Notes: generated by a model from the letters alone, not told the origin. DNA of 64,000 nt from Streptomyces sp. B1I3 (GCF_030816615.1 NZ_JAUSYD010000001.1:930001-994000), one strand, 5' to 3'. Positions 27,253-39,256 are shown, counted from the stretch's first letter. Numbers and translations: made by a program.

Positions 27253-27692
27253 ACGAGCCGGTCAAGCCCATCGAGGTCCTGCTGGTCGAGGACGATCCCG
27301 GCGACGAGCTGATGACCCGCGAGGCGTTCGAGGACAACAAGATCCGCAATACCCTGCACGTGGTCCGCGACGGACAGGAGGCGCTCGACTTCCTCTACCG
27401 TCAGGGCCAGTACACGGACGCCCCGCGTCCCGATCTGGTGCTTCTCGACCTGAATCTGCCGAGGTACGACGGCAGGCAGGTGCTCGAACGCATCAAGACG
27501 GACCCGGAACTGGCGCTGATCCCGGTGGTGGTGCTCACCACGTCCTCGGCAGAGGAGGACATCCTGCGCAGCTATAAACTGCACGCCAACGCCTATGTCA
27601 CCAAGCCGGTCGACCTGGAGCAGTTCATCGGTGCGGTGCGCCAGATCGACGACTTCTTCGTGAGCGTGGTCCGGCTGCCCGGACGTGCGTAA
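27249..27692 (+). CDS. single-domain response regulator (Rcp1-like)
   Basis: 147 residues, receiver only: [14 protein letters not shown], phospho-acceptor in [22 protein letters not shown] and [10 protein letters not shown]. The extended [17 protein letters not shown] loop is that of Rcp1-type regulators that serve bacteriophytochrome-like kinases. With no output domain it probably acts as a phosphate relay or sink for the CHASE3 kinase, competing with the receiver-PP2C protein. GTG start overlaps the kinase stop (GTGA). Confidence 0.92.
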
Positions 27693-27790
27693 AATGAGCG
27701 AAGTCTCCTGGAGTGGGTTCTCTCGACGCGGGTAGACGATCGGCGAGAAATGGTCTGCACGACCACCCTGCGGCGTCTTGGCTGGAGCAC

Positions 27791-28246
27791 ATGAACGATC
27801 AGGCCACTTCACGGCCGGACGACACCTGTCGGAGCGTGTCGTCCACGGAGGTTCTGCTCACCGCCCAGGTCTTCGACGGCGAGCCGGGATGCATCGCCGA
27901 GGCCCGCGCGTTGGCTGAGCGCTTCCTGGTGCGCCTGGTGGCGGAGTGGCTGGCTGTGCTCGGCGAGCACACCCGCAGCGATCTCATGCTGGCGGTCAGC
28001 GAGCTCGTCACCAACGCCGACCGATACAGCCACGGCCCGTACATGCTCGAGCTGGAGGGCAACGCGGAGCGCATCAGCGTGACCGTGTACGACAGCAGCA
28101 CAGCCCTCCCCGTCCTCTACTCCCCCGACCCCAGCCGCCTCGGCGGTCACGGCATGGAGATCGTGGTCGCGCTCTGCGACCGGCTCACGGCCGAGCGGGT
28201 GCCGGTGGGCAAGCGCATCCGGGCGGAGTTCCAGCTGAGCACCTGA
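27791..28246 (+). CDS. RsbW-like ATP-binding anti-sigma / serine kinase
   Basis: 151 residues, HATPase_c_2 domain: MLAVSELVTNADRYSHGP (N box), VTVYDSSTALP, GGHGMEIVVALCDRL (G box). These proteins bind and inhibit sigma factors of the SigB/F type, or act on anti-anti-sigma factors, and the location next to a SigB-type gene and a PP2C makes that likely. The gene has its own 98-nt upstream gap; GAGT-N15-GGGTAG at 27711-27735 loosely resembles a Streptomyces SigB promoter. It ends before a 10-bp-stem hairpin. Confidence 0.85.
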   Translation: MNDQATSRPDDTCRSVSSTEVLLTAQVFDGEPGCIAEARALAERFLVRLVAEWLAVLGEHTRSDLMLAVSELVTNADRYSHGPYMLELEGNAERISVTVYDSSTALPVLYSPDPSRLGGHGMEIVVALCDRLTAERVPVGKRIRAEFQLST

Positions 28247-28262
28247 GCGAGTGCGTACGCAT

Positions 28263-28301
28263 GGCGCCCGCCACTGGACACACGGTCCGGGGGCGGGCGC
28301 C
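28263..28301. terminator. bidirectional hairpin terminator
   Basis: GGCGCCCGCC (28263-28272) pairs with GGCGGGCGCC (28292-28301). The 19-nt loop contains a smaller GGAC/GTCC stem. It lies between the convergent RsbW-like and GH92 genes. Confidence 0.6.
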
Positions 28302-28356
28302 GATGCGTACGGCACCCCTGTCTCAGCGCCTGTTTCAGCGCCTGCTCAGCGCGTTC

Positions 28357-30708
28357 TCAGCGCAGAGGCGGCGGGGCGTCCGAGGGAGACGTGCCCCAGG
28401 TGGAGGGTTCCGCGCCCACCTCGAACGAGAGCGAGCGGGCCGAGCGGATGTCCTGGGTGGTCAGGTAGGTCCGGGGCTGGTCCGCTCCGTCGAGCCGGGC
28501 GGAGCGGATGTAGCGGTCGGTGTCGGACGTGCCCGGTGCCCGTACGGTGAACGACCCGTGCGGGTAGTAGCGGCGGTCCAGCGTGAGGTCGACCCGGTCG
28601 AAGACGGGCGTGGACAGACCCCAGGTGTCGGTGCCGGGCTGGACGGGGAAGATGCCGATCGACGACAGCACGTCCCACGCGGACATGGTGCCCATGTCGT
28701 CGTTGCCGGTCATGCCGGTCGGGGTGTCGGTGAACAGGGTCAGCGCGCCGTGCACCACGTCGGTCGTCTTCCAGGGCTGCCCGGTCGACAGGTAGGTGTA
28801 GGGGGCGATGAGGTCCGGTTCGTTCTGGGGGTTGTACTTGTCGGCGTTGTAGTAGTCGTACGGGCCGTTGACCCACACCTCGCGCACGGTCTTCGCCGGA
28901 TCGGCGAGGAGCTGGTCGTAGGCAAAGAAGGAGTCGAGGCGCGCGTTCGTCGCGTCCGTGCCGCCGATCAGGTCGACGAGGCCGGGCAGGTCCTGGGGTA
29001 CGAGCCACTGGTACTGCCACGACGTGCCCTCGTGGAAGCCCTCGCTCTGCGCCGGGTCGGCCGGTCCGGTGAAGGCGCCCTGTCCGTCACGGGAGCGGAA
29101 GAAGCCGGTCGAGGCGTCGAAGATGCGGTGGTAGTTCTGCGCCCGCTCCCGGTAGCGTCGGGCGTCGGCGTCGTGGCCGAGCTCGGCGGCCATCTCGCCG
29201 AGCATCGCGTCGGACAGCGCGTACTCGAGGGTGGCGGATCCGCCGTGGTCGTAGTCGGAGTCTCCGGGCTTGGCGTGCGGGCGGCCCTTGAGGTACGGGA
29301 CGAATCCGTCCGCCAGGTACTCCTTGTTCGCCTCGCGGCCCACGGCCGGTGAGCCGGCGGGAGGAACGCCGTCGGCGTTCTTCTTCAGGGTGCGGTAGGC
29401 CTGCTCCTCGTACCCCTCGAGCAGCCCCTGCTGGTAGGCGTTGGTCAGGTAGGGGGTCACGGGGTCACCCGTCATGATGTTCGTCTCGACGGTTCCGTAG
29501 CCCCACTTGGGCAGCCAGCCGCTCTGCTCGTCGATCTTCAGGACGGAGATCGCCATGTCCCGCGCCTCGCGCGGGGCGAGCAGCGAGAGCAGTTGTGCCT
29601 GGGTGCGGTAGGTGTCCCACAGTGACCAGTTCTGGTAGTACGAGAAGCCCTTGGCACGGTGGATCTTCTGGTCCCAGCCCGTGTATCGGCCGTCGACGTC
29701 CTGGCCGACGTTCGGGCCGAGGAAGGAGCGGTAGAGGGAGGAGTAGAACGTGCGCCGCTGGGTCTCGGTGCCTCCCTGGGCCTGTACGTCGTCCAGGCGT
29801 TCCTCCCAGGTGGCGCGAGCCGCCCGGGCGACGCGGTCGAAGCTGCGGCCGCCCTCGGCGCGCAGGTTGCGGGCGGCGCCGGCCGCGTCGACGTAGCTGA
29901 TCGCGGTGGTGGCCTCGACGGTCCGGTCCTTCGTGGTGTCGAAGCGGACCCAGGCGCCGTTGCCGCCGGTGCCGGTGGACCGGGGTGCGCCGGTCACCGA
30001 ACCGTCCTTCCAGGTGCCGGAGTCGGCGAAGGGGCGGTCGAACCGGGTGACGGTGTAGAGGGTGTACGGCTCGGTGTCCTGGCAGAAGCCGCGGCCCGTG
30101 ATGGCCGTGCGGACCGTACGGGAGTCGAGCACCTCCACCGTGGTGCTGACCGTCCGGTGCAGGGACTGGCCCGCGTTGATCAGGACGTTGGCCTTGTCGG
30201 TGGCCGGGAAGGTGTAGCGCTGGACCCCGGTGCGCTCGGTGGCGGTCAGCTCGGCGTCGATACCGCCGTACGAGGTGAGACCGACCTGGTAGTAGCCGGG
30301 GCTCGCCTTCTCGTCGCTGTGGCTGAATCCGGAGGCGTACGCGGCGTTGTCCGTCTCGGTGATGTCGCCCGTGGTGGGCAGCACCGGCAGGTCTCCGCCG
30401 AGACCGCAGCCCACGCCCGAGGGGTGGATGCTGCTGAAGCCGCGGATCTCGGTGTCCGTGTAGTCGTATCCGACGCTGTGGCCGGTGTCCGGCGAGAGCT
30501 GGACCATGGAGAAGGGGACGGCGGCACCGGGGTAGGTGTTGCCCTCGTTCTGGCTGCCGATGAACGGATTCACCAGGTCGGTGAGGTGTCCGTCCGCGCG
30601 GGGTGCCGCCTGGGCCGTGGGGCCGGTGGCGAGGATGCCTCCGAGGAGCGCGACGGCTGCCAGCGTCGCCGCCGGTCCGCGCAGTCTCGGCCGTTGGGTC
30701 CGATGCAT
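28357..30708 (-). CDS. GH92 family alpha-mannosidase, secreted
   Basis: 783 residues with a Sec signal peptide (LAAVALLGGILATGPTAQAAP). GH92 blocks: VNPFIGSQNEGNTYPGAAVPF at the mature N-terminus, GFSSIHPSGVGCGLGGDLPV, YYQNWSLWDTYRTQ, EGTSWQYQW and the catalytic GNDDMGTMSAWDVLSS. GH92 enzymes are calcium-dependent exo-alpha-mannosidases (mostly 1,2-linked) that trim fungal or host mannans. GAAGGAGGA precedes the ATG. Two CAACGTTG-core sites sit over the probable transcription start, so LacI-type sugar control is likely. Confidence 0.93.
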   Translation of the reverse strand: MHRTQRPRLRGPAATLAAVALLGGILATGPTAQAAPRADGHLTDLVNPFIGSQNEGNTYPGAAVPFSMVQLSPDTGHSVGYDYTDTEIRGFSSIHPSGVGCGLGGDLPVLPTTGDITETDNAAYASGFSHSDEKASPGYYQVGLTSYGGIDAELTATERTGVQRYTFPATDKANVLINAGQSLHRTVSTTVEVLDSRTVRTAITGRGFCQDTEPYTLYTVTRFDRPFADSGTWKDGSVTGAPRSTGTGGNGAWVRFDTTKDRTVEATTAISYVDAAGAARNLRAEGGRSFDRVARAARATWEERLDDVQAQGGTETQRRTFYSSLYRSFLGPNVGQDVDGRYTGWDQKIHRAKGFSYYQNWSLWDTYRTQAQLLSLLAPREARDMAISVLKIDEQSGWLPKWGYGTVETNIMTGDPVTPYLTNAYQQGLLEGYEEQAYRTLKKNADGVPPAGSPAVGREANKEYLADGFVPYLKGRPHAKPGDSDYDHGGSATLEYALSDAMLGEMAAELGHDADARRYRERAQNYHRIFDASTGFFRSRDGQGAFTGPADPAQSEGFHEGTSWQYQWLVPQDLPGLVDLIGGTDATNARLDSFFAYDQLLADPAKTVREVWVNGPYDYYNADKYNPQNEPDLIAPYTYLSTGQPWKTTDVVHGALTLFTDTPTGMTGNDDMGTMSAWDVLSSIGIFPVQPGTDTWGLSTPVFDRVDLTLDRRYYPHGSFTVRAPGTSDTDRYIRSARLDGADQPRTYLTTQDIRSARSLSFEVGAEPSTWGTSPSDAPPPLR

Positions 30709-30734
30709 GGGGGGAAGTCCTCCTTCAAGGCTTG

Positions 30735-30768
30735 GACAACGTTGTCAGCATGGGCCTCTACAACGTTG
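30735..30768 (-). promoter_or_regulatory. paired LacI-type operators ahead of the GH92 gene
   Basis: GACAACGTTGTC, a perfect palindrome at 30735-30746, and a second CAACGTTG core at 30761-30768, centres 24 bp apart. On the minus strand a TATATT box lies just upstream of the distal site, so both would block transcription. The CG-centred palindrome is the LacI-family style. Confidence 0.6.
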
Positions 30769-30951
30769 AAATATAGGCAGTGGCATGACAACACGCCCCG
30801 GCCCCGGTGTCCAGGTGCACGACGTGACAACGACCGTTCGTCACCGCCGCCCGTGACACGGCGCAGTCGCGCGGCGGCTCCCCGTACGCCGTCGGCCGCA
30901 TCTTCTGACTCCTGGGGGATGCGGGACTACCGTCGGGAGGAGGACCCAGGA

Positions 30952-31037
30952 GTGGTGTACGTACTACCGGAGCAGTACGCCGAATCGCCGCCTCAAGGAC
31001 GACGACTCGGCGGCCTCGACGGGACATCGTGGTGTAC

Positions 31038-31041
<4 letters not shown>
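30952..31041 (+). CDS. possible leader peptide coupled to the DMT transporter
   Basis: 29-codon frame from a GTG at 30952, preceded by GGGAGGAGG. It starts VVYVLPEQYAESPP and ends TSWCT, and its TGA overlaps the ATG of the transporter gene (ATGA at 31038-31041). Nothing in the peptide is recognisable. The coupling geometry is the main evidence. Confidence 0.3.
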
Positions 31042-33973
<2,932 letters not shown>

Positions 33974-34354
33974 ATGGAGCAGAGCGAAGTCCTCAAGCGA
34001 GTGATCGGCATCCTGACGGAGGCGGGCGAGATTCAGCGCCAGGCCGAGGACCTGGACGGGGACGATCCGGAGGTGGGCGGCAGCATCGTGACGACCCTCC
34101 TCAACGAGACCATGCCGCACATCGCCATTCCCGCGGACGCCAGCGTCGAGGATATGGCCGCCCTCGTGGGCCGCGAAGTCGGTGGCGCCGTCGAACAGTT
34201 GGTCGGAGCGTTCACTCTGGCCTTCATCGCGCTCGCTCAGATCCACGACTCGGGCCAGCAGGACGTCACCTCCGCCGACGTGCTGCAGGACCTCGCGCTG
34301 CGCGCGGAGGAACTGAGCTCCGGGGACGACGACGGCCCCGAGGATTCGCTCTAG
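33974..34354 (+). CDS. small acidic hypothetical protein
   Basis: 126 residues, strongly acidic, no signal peptide or membrane span. Mostly helical: an N-terminal VLKRVIGILTEAGEIQRQ, a middle LNETMPHIAIPADASVEDMA, a hydrophobic helix VEQLVGAFTLAFIALAQIH and an acidic tail SSGDDDGPEDSL. Not recognised. It stands alone downstream of a perfect palindrome. Confidence 0.65.
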   Translation: MEQSEVLKRVIGILTEAGEIQRQAEDLDGDDPEVGGSIVTTLLNETMPHIAIPADASVEDMAALVGREVGGAVEQLVGAFTLAFIALAQIHDSGQQDVTSADVLQDLALRAEELSSGDDDGPEDSL

Positions 34355-34727
34355 GCACTCGTTCGGACCATGCCGGGCCCGCATGCCGTGCCTCGCCGCG
34401 TCGCCGTCAGCCGCCGGGGCTCCTGCCCCAGGCCTCTCGGCCCGCTCGAGCCGGAAGACCCCGGCTGGGCCTCTTCCATCCTGTGACGCACGGCTCCGGG
34501 CCCGCTCCCCGTTCCAGCCTGACCCGGGCGAACGCCTTCGCCTCCGAGGCGAGGTGTGCCGTCCTCGTGGCCGGGCGGAGCGGGCGCCCCGTCAGGTGGG
34601 TGCCCGTCCGGGCCGGAGGGGGACGGCCGGCCACCGAGCCCGAGGTCTGCTGCGGCCGTCGGGCCGGCCCGAGGCCGCAGCGGACCGGCCGCACACCGCC
34701 GGATCACCGGACCCGGCGGCGGTCGGT
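34355..34727. other. convergent intergenic region, 373 nt
   Basis: GC-rich, no credible frame. It holds the protease terminator hairpin at 34650-34680; nothing else is seen. Confidence 0.5.
34650..34680 (-). terminator. hairpin terminator of the S1 protease gene
   Basis: CTGCGGCC and TCGGGCC pair with GGCCCGA and GGCCGCAG: 15 paired bases with one bulged G, 47 nt beyond the protease stop. Confidence 0.65.
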
Positions 34728-35876
34728 TCAGGCGGTGTGGAGCGTGAGCCCGTAGCGGCTGAGGATCTCGTTGATCGGCTGGTGCCAGGTCTCGCCGCCG
34801 CTGCTGCAGTTGCCCCAGCCGCCCGAGGTGACGCCCTGGGCCTGGTCACCGCTGATGAACGACCCTCCCGAGTCGCCCGGTTCGGCGCAGACACTGGTCT
34901 TGGTCATCTGGCGGACGGCGCCCTGGCTGTAGTTGACGGTCTCGTTCTTGGCCAGGACGTTGCCGCAGTGCCAGTGCGAGGTGGATCCGGAGCGGCAGAT
35001 CGAGGCGCCGACCGGAGCCTCGCTGGAACCGCGGACCAGCTGGTCGGAGACGGTGCCCCAGCCCAGGACGACCGGTACGGTCCACCAGCCGCTGCCGACG
35101 TTGACCCAGGCGTAGTCGTTCTCGGGGAAGGACGACCCCTGGAAGTTGCCTATGGCCGAGCCGTCCCAGCCCCTCACCGCTCCGCCCGCCTGGCCGCAGT
35201 GTCCGGCCGTGACGAAGCCCCCGTACACCGAGAAGCCGATGGAGCAGCGGACGTTGCCCGTGTAGTACGGGTCGCCGCCGACCGTCCCCGCGGCGAAGGT
35301 CTGCGGGGCCCCGGCGGTCTGCCTCACCGTGACGGGACCGGCTTTCCGCGCCTTGGCGACGAAGGCACGGACATCGTTGTCATCACGCTGGGACGCGACG
35401 ACGTCCACCACGACGGTGCTGGCCCGGGGATCGACGTGCCAGCTGCTGACACCGGCCGGCGCCGGAAGGGCGTCCAGCCGGCTCTTCGCGGTGTCCAGCT
35501 GCCGTGCGGTGTGGTCGACCAGCCGGGCGTCCGCGCCGGCTGCGCGCACGGAGCGGGCGGCGTCGCCGTCCGTGACGGCGACCGTCAGTTTGCCGCTGTC
35601 CGCGTCGAACCAGGAGCCGCCGAAGGAGGCTCCTGCCGCCTTCCGCGCGGGGCCCTCCAGGGCGGTCGCCGCCTTCTCGGCGGTGAGCCGGGCCTCGGCC
35701 TGCCCCTTCGTCAGCCCGAGGTCCCTCTGCATCGCGGTGATCAGACCTGACGACGCCTGCGGTTCGGCGGCGGGGGGAGCGTCCGCTGCGGAGGCCTGGG
35801 TCAGGCCGGCGGTCGCCCAGGTGCCGATGATGAGCAGTGCGGACAGACCGGTCCGCACCATCGTCGTATGTCTCAC
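34728..35876 (-). CDS. S1 family serine protease, alpha-lytic/streptogrisin type, with propeptide
   Basis: 382 residues. Signal peptide (ALLIIGTWATAGLTQASA), a propeptide of about 160 residues with the alpha-lytic pro-domain (QRDLGLTKGQAEARL, SFGGSWFDADSGKLTVAVTD), then the catalytic domain: GGFVTAGHCG (His), FPENDYAWV (Asp), EPGDSGGSF (Ser), with Cys pairs for disulfides. Secreted and self-processing. GTG at 35876 follows AAGGGG at 8-nt spacing; ATG at 35861 is the fallback. There is no chitin-binding domain, unlike streptogrisin C. A CebR-like palindrome lies 65 nt upstream. Confidence 0.93.
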   Translation of the reverse strand: MRHTTMVRTGLSALLIIGTWATAGLTQASAADAPPAAEPQASSGLITAMQRDLGLTKGQAEARLTAEKAATALEGPARKAAGASFGGSWFDADSGKLTVAVTDGDAARSVRAAGADARLVDHTARQLDTAKSRLDALPAPAGVSSWHVDPRASTVVVDVVASQRDDNDVRAFVAKARKAGPVTVRQTAGAPQTFAAGTVGGDPYYTGNVRCSIGFSVYGGFVTAGHCGQAGGAVRGWDGSAIGNFQGSSFPENDYAWVNVGSGWWTVPVVLGWGTVSDQLVRGSSEAPVGASICRSGSTSHWHCGNVLAKNETVNYSQGAVRQMTKTSVCAEPGDSGGSFISGDQAQGVTSGGWGNCSSGGETWHQPINEILSRYGLTLHTA

Positions 35877-35940
35877 GGGGAGTGCCCCTTCTGTTGTTCC
35901 AGCATCGTGGGGGTGGAACAGGAAGCACCCGAGAGCGGAA

Positions 35941-35956
35941 CTGAGAGCGCTCTCAG
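35941..35956 (-). promoter_or_regulatory. CebR-like LacI-family operator
   Basis: CTGAGAGCGCTCTCAG, a perfect 16-bp palindrome. Its inner 14 bp match the known Streptomyces CebR box TGGGAGCGCTCCCA at 12 positions. It lies 65 nt upstream of the protease start and about 56 nt beyond the esterase stop. Confidence 0.6.
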
Positions 35957-36012
35957 ACTGCTGTGACAGGACTGTAATGGACATCGCTAGTCAGGTCCAT
36001 GCCAATGACGGA

Positions 36013-37536
36013 TCAGGGTGCGAGCAGCGGGAGTCCGGCGGCACGCCACGGTGCACGGAACGCGTCCCACCGGCCCCGGGAATCGGACCCACTCGGCTCC
36101 CCCGTGTCCCAGATGCGGACGGGACCGCCGGCGTCGGGCGTGACCGGCGGCCATCCGGGGTCGCCTGAGGCCGCGAACCCCGCCCAGGCGCGCACCATGC
36201 GCTGCGCCAGTGCCCGGTCCGCCTCTCCCGGCGGCCCGCCGACGAGGAAGTGGCAGGGCTCCTCGCCCACGTTGCCGAACGCGAAAGGGATGTCCGCGCA
36301 GTGCCAGGCCCGGACCCGCTCCCCGCCGCCGCCGCGCTGCCGTGCGAAGCGGGAGAGGAAGGCCCGGCCGCCCGCCCGGGCATGGGCTTCGGCGAGCCTG
36401 CTGCTGTACTCGCCGAACAGCAGGTCCCCGTACACCGCCAGGTAGAGATCGAGGACGGGGGCGCCGGGAAGAAGTGCGCGGTAGGCGTCCAGCAGCGCTG
36501 GGGACAGTCCGTGGTCGGCGGCGAAGAGGGCGAGCTGCCCCTCCGTGGTGACCTTCGCGCTGCTGCCCACGGCGTCCAGGAGCCAGTACTCCTCGACGGC
36601 GTGGCAGACGAGGAGGTCCACGGCCCGGGCACTCCCGGTGGCGCACGCCGTGAGGGGGTCCAAGGGGAGCGTGTCGACGCCCGCCACCGGCCCGTAGATC
36701 GCCGGGTCGTAGTGGCGTGGGCCCGAGCCGGAGTCCCGCCGGTAGCCCTCGGCGACGGCGTCGGAGGCCTCGACGAGGGCAGCCGGGGACGCGGAGAGCA
36801 GTCCGTCGCGCGTGGCGGGGACGCCGGCCGCCACGGCCACCTCCGCCGTGGTGAGGGCCGCGGAACCGGGCGAGGCGCAGGCGTTCACGGCGGAGTGGGC
36901 GATGGCGCGTCGGAAGAGGCCCCGCGCCCGGTCCGTCGCCATCAGGCAGGCGACCGAGGTCGCACCGGAGGACTGGCCCGCCACGGTGACGTTCCCGGCG
37001 GCGCCGCCGAAGGCGGCGATGTTGTCCCGCACCCACTCCAGGGCGGCGATCTGGTCGAGCAGGCCCCGGTTGTCCGGGCACGGATCCATGCCGCGGGCGG
37101 GCGGGACATGGCCGAATCCCTCGAAACCCAGTCGGTAGTTGAGCGTGACGACCACGAGTCCGTGACCGGCCAGGGCCGTGCCGTCGAAGTCCGGCTGCGC
37201 GGACGAGCCGAAGACGTAGGCGCCACCGTGGATCCAGACGAGCACGGGCAGCTCGTCGCCCTCGTGCGCCGGGGTCCAGATGTTGAGGCTGAGGATGTCC
37301 TCCTCCCCCGGCGACCAGGCGGGCGCTCCAGGCAACTGCGCCGACTGCGGTGCCACCGGCCCGAAGTCGGTACAGGTCCTGACCCCGTCCCAGGCCGCGG
37401 CCGGACGTGGGGCACGGAACCGGTCTGCCCCGAACGGCGGTGCGGCGTACGGAATTCCGCGCAGCACCGCGACTCCCGGATCGCGCGGGGACGTTCTCCC
37501 CGACACCGCCCCGCTCCTGGTCATGAAGACCGTCAT
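36013..37536 (-). CDS. type-B carboxylesterase/lipase
   Basis: 507 residues, alpha/beta hydrolase of the carboxylesterase family. Visible: VLRGIPYAAPPFG at the N-terminus, EDILSLNIWTP, oxyanion-hole WIHGGAYVFG, LNYRLGFEGFG, nucleophile elbow VAGQSSGATS and a C-terminal His in WHCADIPFAFGN. No signal peptide, so likely cytoplasmic. ATG at 37536 follows GGGGAGAG; ATG at 37524 is possible. It hydrolyses short esters; the natural substrate is unknown. A terminator separates it from the MurE paralogue upstream. Confidence 0.9.
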   Translation of the reverse strand: MTVFMTRSGAVSGRTSPRDPGVAVLRGIPYAAPPFGADRFRAPRPAAAWDGVRTCTDFGPVAPQSAQLPGAPAWSPGEEDILSLNIWTPAHEGDELPVLVWIHGGAYVFGSSAQPDFDGTALAGHGLVVVTLNYRLGFEGFGHVPPARGMDPCPDNRGLLDQIAALEWVRDNIAAFGGAAGNVTVAGQSSGATSVACLMATDRARGLFRRAIAHSAVNACASPGSAALTTAEVAVAAGVPATRDGLLSASPAALVEASDAVAEGYRRDSGSGPRHYDPAIYGPVAGVDTLPLDPLTACATGSARAVDLLVCHAVEEYWLLDAVGSSAKVTTEGQLALFAADHGLSPALLDAYRALLPGAPVLDLYLAVYGDLLFGEYSSRLAEAHARAGGRAFLSRFARQRGGGGERVRAWHCADIPFAFGNVGEEPCHFLVGGPPGEADRALAQRMVRAWAGFAASGDPGWPPVTPDAGGPVRIWDTGEPSGSDSRGRWDAFRAPWRAAGLPLLAP

Positions 37537-37710
37537 CCGCTCTCCCCGCTCCTCCCGTCCGCCGCACGCCGGGCGGTCCAGGTGGCAGCCTTTCACCGCA
37601 CGGCCGGCCCGGGCCAACACCAGGATCGCGGCGATTGACACACTGCCGGTGTGGATCGGGTCGCAGTGCGCACCGCTCAGGACGTGCGGGAGGTAGGACC
37701 TGCCGCCCAG

Positions 37711-37755
37711 GGCGCCCCTCCCCCGGAGCGCGGACCGTGGAGGGGGCGGGGCGCC
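37711..37755 (-). terminator. hairpin terminator downstream of the MurE paralogue
   Basis: GGCGCCCC (37711-37718) pairs with GGGGCGCC (37748-37755); after one mismatch a CCCCC/GGGGG pair follows. It ends 29 nt beyond the MurE stop. Confidence 0.55.
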
Positions 37756-37783
37756 GGACGCGGTTCGGGGTCCGCGGCCGGGC

Positions 37784-39256
37784 TCAGCCTCCGGCGATCT
37801 CCCGGGCCGTGGCCATGTCGCTGAAGGGCAGCAGTTGGTCCCCGATGATCTGGAAGGGCTCGCTGCCCTTCCCTGCGATGAGGACGACGTCCTGCGGGCC
37901 GGCCTCGAACAGGGCGAAGCCGATGGCCCGGCGGCGGTCGACGAAGCGCTCGAACGGTGTACCGGTCGACTCGATGCCGGGCGCGACCTGGTCCAGGATG
38001 CCCTCGGGGTCCTCGCCGCGCGGATTGTCCGAGGTGAGCACACACAGGTCGGAGTGGGTACCGGCGATGGCCCCCATCTCTGCCCGCTTGGTGGTGTCCC
38101 GGTCCCCGCCGCAGCCGAAGACGGTGATGACCCTGGCCGGGGCGAACCCGCGGATCGTGCCCAGCACCTTGTCCAGGGAGTCGGGGGAATGGGCGTAGTC
38201 CACGATCACGGAGGTGCCCGTCGCCGTCGTGAAGCGTTCGAACCGGCCCGGGATCTGGGGCATCTTCTCGAGCGCTGCGACCAGTCCGGGCAGGTCGTGC
38301 CCCAGGACGTGGCAGGCCGCCACCGTGGCCAGCGCGTTGGCCACCGAGAACCTGCCCGGCGAGGGGATCGCCGCCGGGTACGTGCGGCCGTCGTGGTGCA
38401 GGGTGAAACGGGTGCCCTCGGCGTCGACGGTCAGATCGGTGGCCCGGTAGTCGGCCTCGGTGTCGAGGGCGTACGTGGTCACCGCACCGGGCATCATCGC
38501 CGAGATGCCGGCCCCCACCGGATCGTCGGCGTTGACCACGGCGTGCCGGCACAGCCCCTGGAAGAGACGGAGCTTGGCGTCCCGGTACTTCTCCATCGTG
38601 CCGTGGTCGTCCAGGTGGTCCTGGCTGAGGTTGGTGAAGATCCCCACGTCGACGAACGTACGGTCCACCCGGTGCGTCAGCAGACCCATCGACGTGGCCT
38701 CCAGGACCACGCTCCCCACCCCCCGGTCCCGCATGCACCCCAGCAGGTACTGCAGGTCGGGCGACTCCGGTGTGCTCAGCACCGACCGGGGCATCGGGAT
38801 CAGCTCGTCGCCGATCCGGCTGCCGGCCGTACCGATGACCCCGGTCCTCGCACCCTCGGAGATCCGCAGGACGGATTCGACCATGTACGAGACCGAGGTC
38901 TTCCCGTTTGTGCCGGTGATCGCCACCATGTCCATCTGCCGCCCCGGCTCACCGTGGTACCGCGAGGCCACGACCGCGGCCGCCGTGCGGGTGTCCGGCA
39001 CCCGTACGACGCAGACGTCCGCCGGCCCCGCCGGCAGTACACAGCTGCCGTCCACGACGACCGCCGCCGCGCCCCGGGCGAGCGCCGGGGCCACGGCGCC
39101 CGGGCCCCCCTCCTCGTGCCCGGGAACAGCGACGAACAGTGCTCCCGGCATGACCCGGTCCACGTCGAAGGTCGTCCCCGCGGTGATCGAGGTCGCCTCC
39201 GGATCTCCCTGGAGGATGTGGTGGTCCAGCCCGGCCAGCAGCCCGCTCAGCTTCAA
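37784..39256 (-). CDS. MurE-type Mur ligase paralogue (UDP-MurNAc-tripeptide synthetase family)
   Basis: 490 residues, full-length Mur ligase. N-terminal domain to about 105, ATP loop AITGTNGKTSVSY, central EATSMGLLTHRVD and FTNLSQDHLDDHGTMEKY, and C-terminal VDYAHSPDSLDKVLG and TSDNPRGEDP (the diaminopimelate-binding DNPR box). It should add diaminopimelate or a related diamino acid to UDP-MurNAc-L-Ala-D-Glu. It differs from the division-cluster MurE of Streptomyces I recall and no mur, fts or ddl gene is nearby, so it is probably a second copy with a special role. TTG start at 39256 follows GAAGGGA. The ten-gene operon ends 294 nt upstream. Confidence 0.85.
   Translation of the reverse strand: MKLSGLLAGLDHHILQGDPEATSITAGTTFDVDRVMPGALFVAVPGHEEGGPGAVAPALARGAAAVVVDGSCVLPAGPADVCVVRVPDTRTAAAVVASRYHGEPGRQMDMVAITGTNGKTSVSYMVESVLRISEGARTGVIGTAGSRIGDELIPMPRSVLSTPESPDLQYLLGCMRDRGVGSVVLEATSMGLLTHRVDRTFVDVGIFTNLSQDHLDDHGTMEKYRDAKLRLFQGLCRHAVVNADDPVGAGISAMMPGAVTTYALDTEADYRATDLTVDAEGTRFTLHHDGRTYPAAIPSPGRFSVANALATVAACHVLGHDLPGLVAALEKMPQIPGRFERFTTATGTSVIVDYAHSPDSLDKVLGTIRGFAPARVITVFGCGGDRDTTKRAEMGAIAGTHSDLCVLTSDNPRGEDPEGILDQVAPGIESTGTPFERFVDRRRAIGFALFEAGPQDVVLIAGKGSEPFQIIGDQLLPFSDMATAREIAGG

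Noticed and set aside
37784..39256. MurE as the eleventh gene of the metal-regulated operon
   Set aside because: A 294-nt gap contrasts with the 4-nt overlaps of the other genes, so a separate promoter is more likely.
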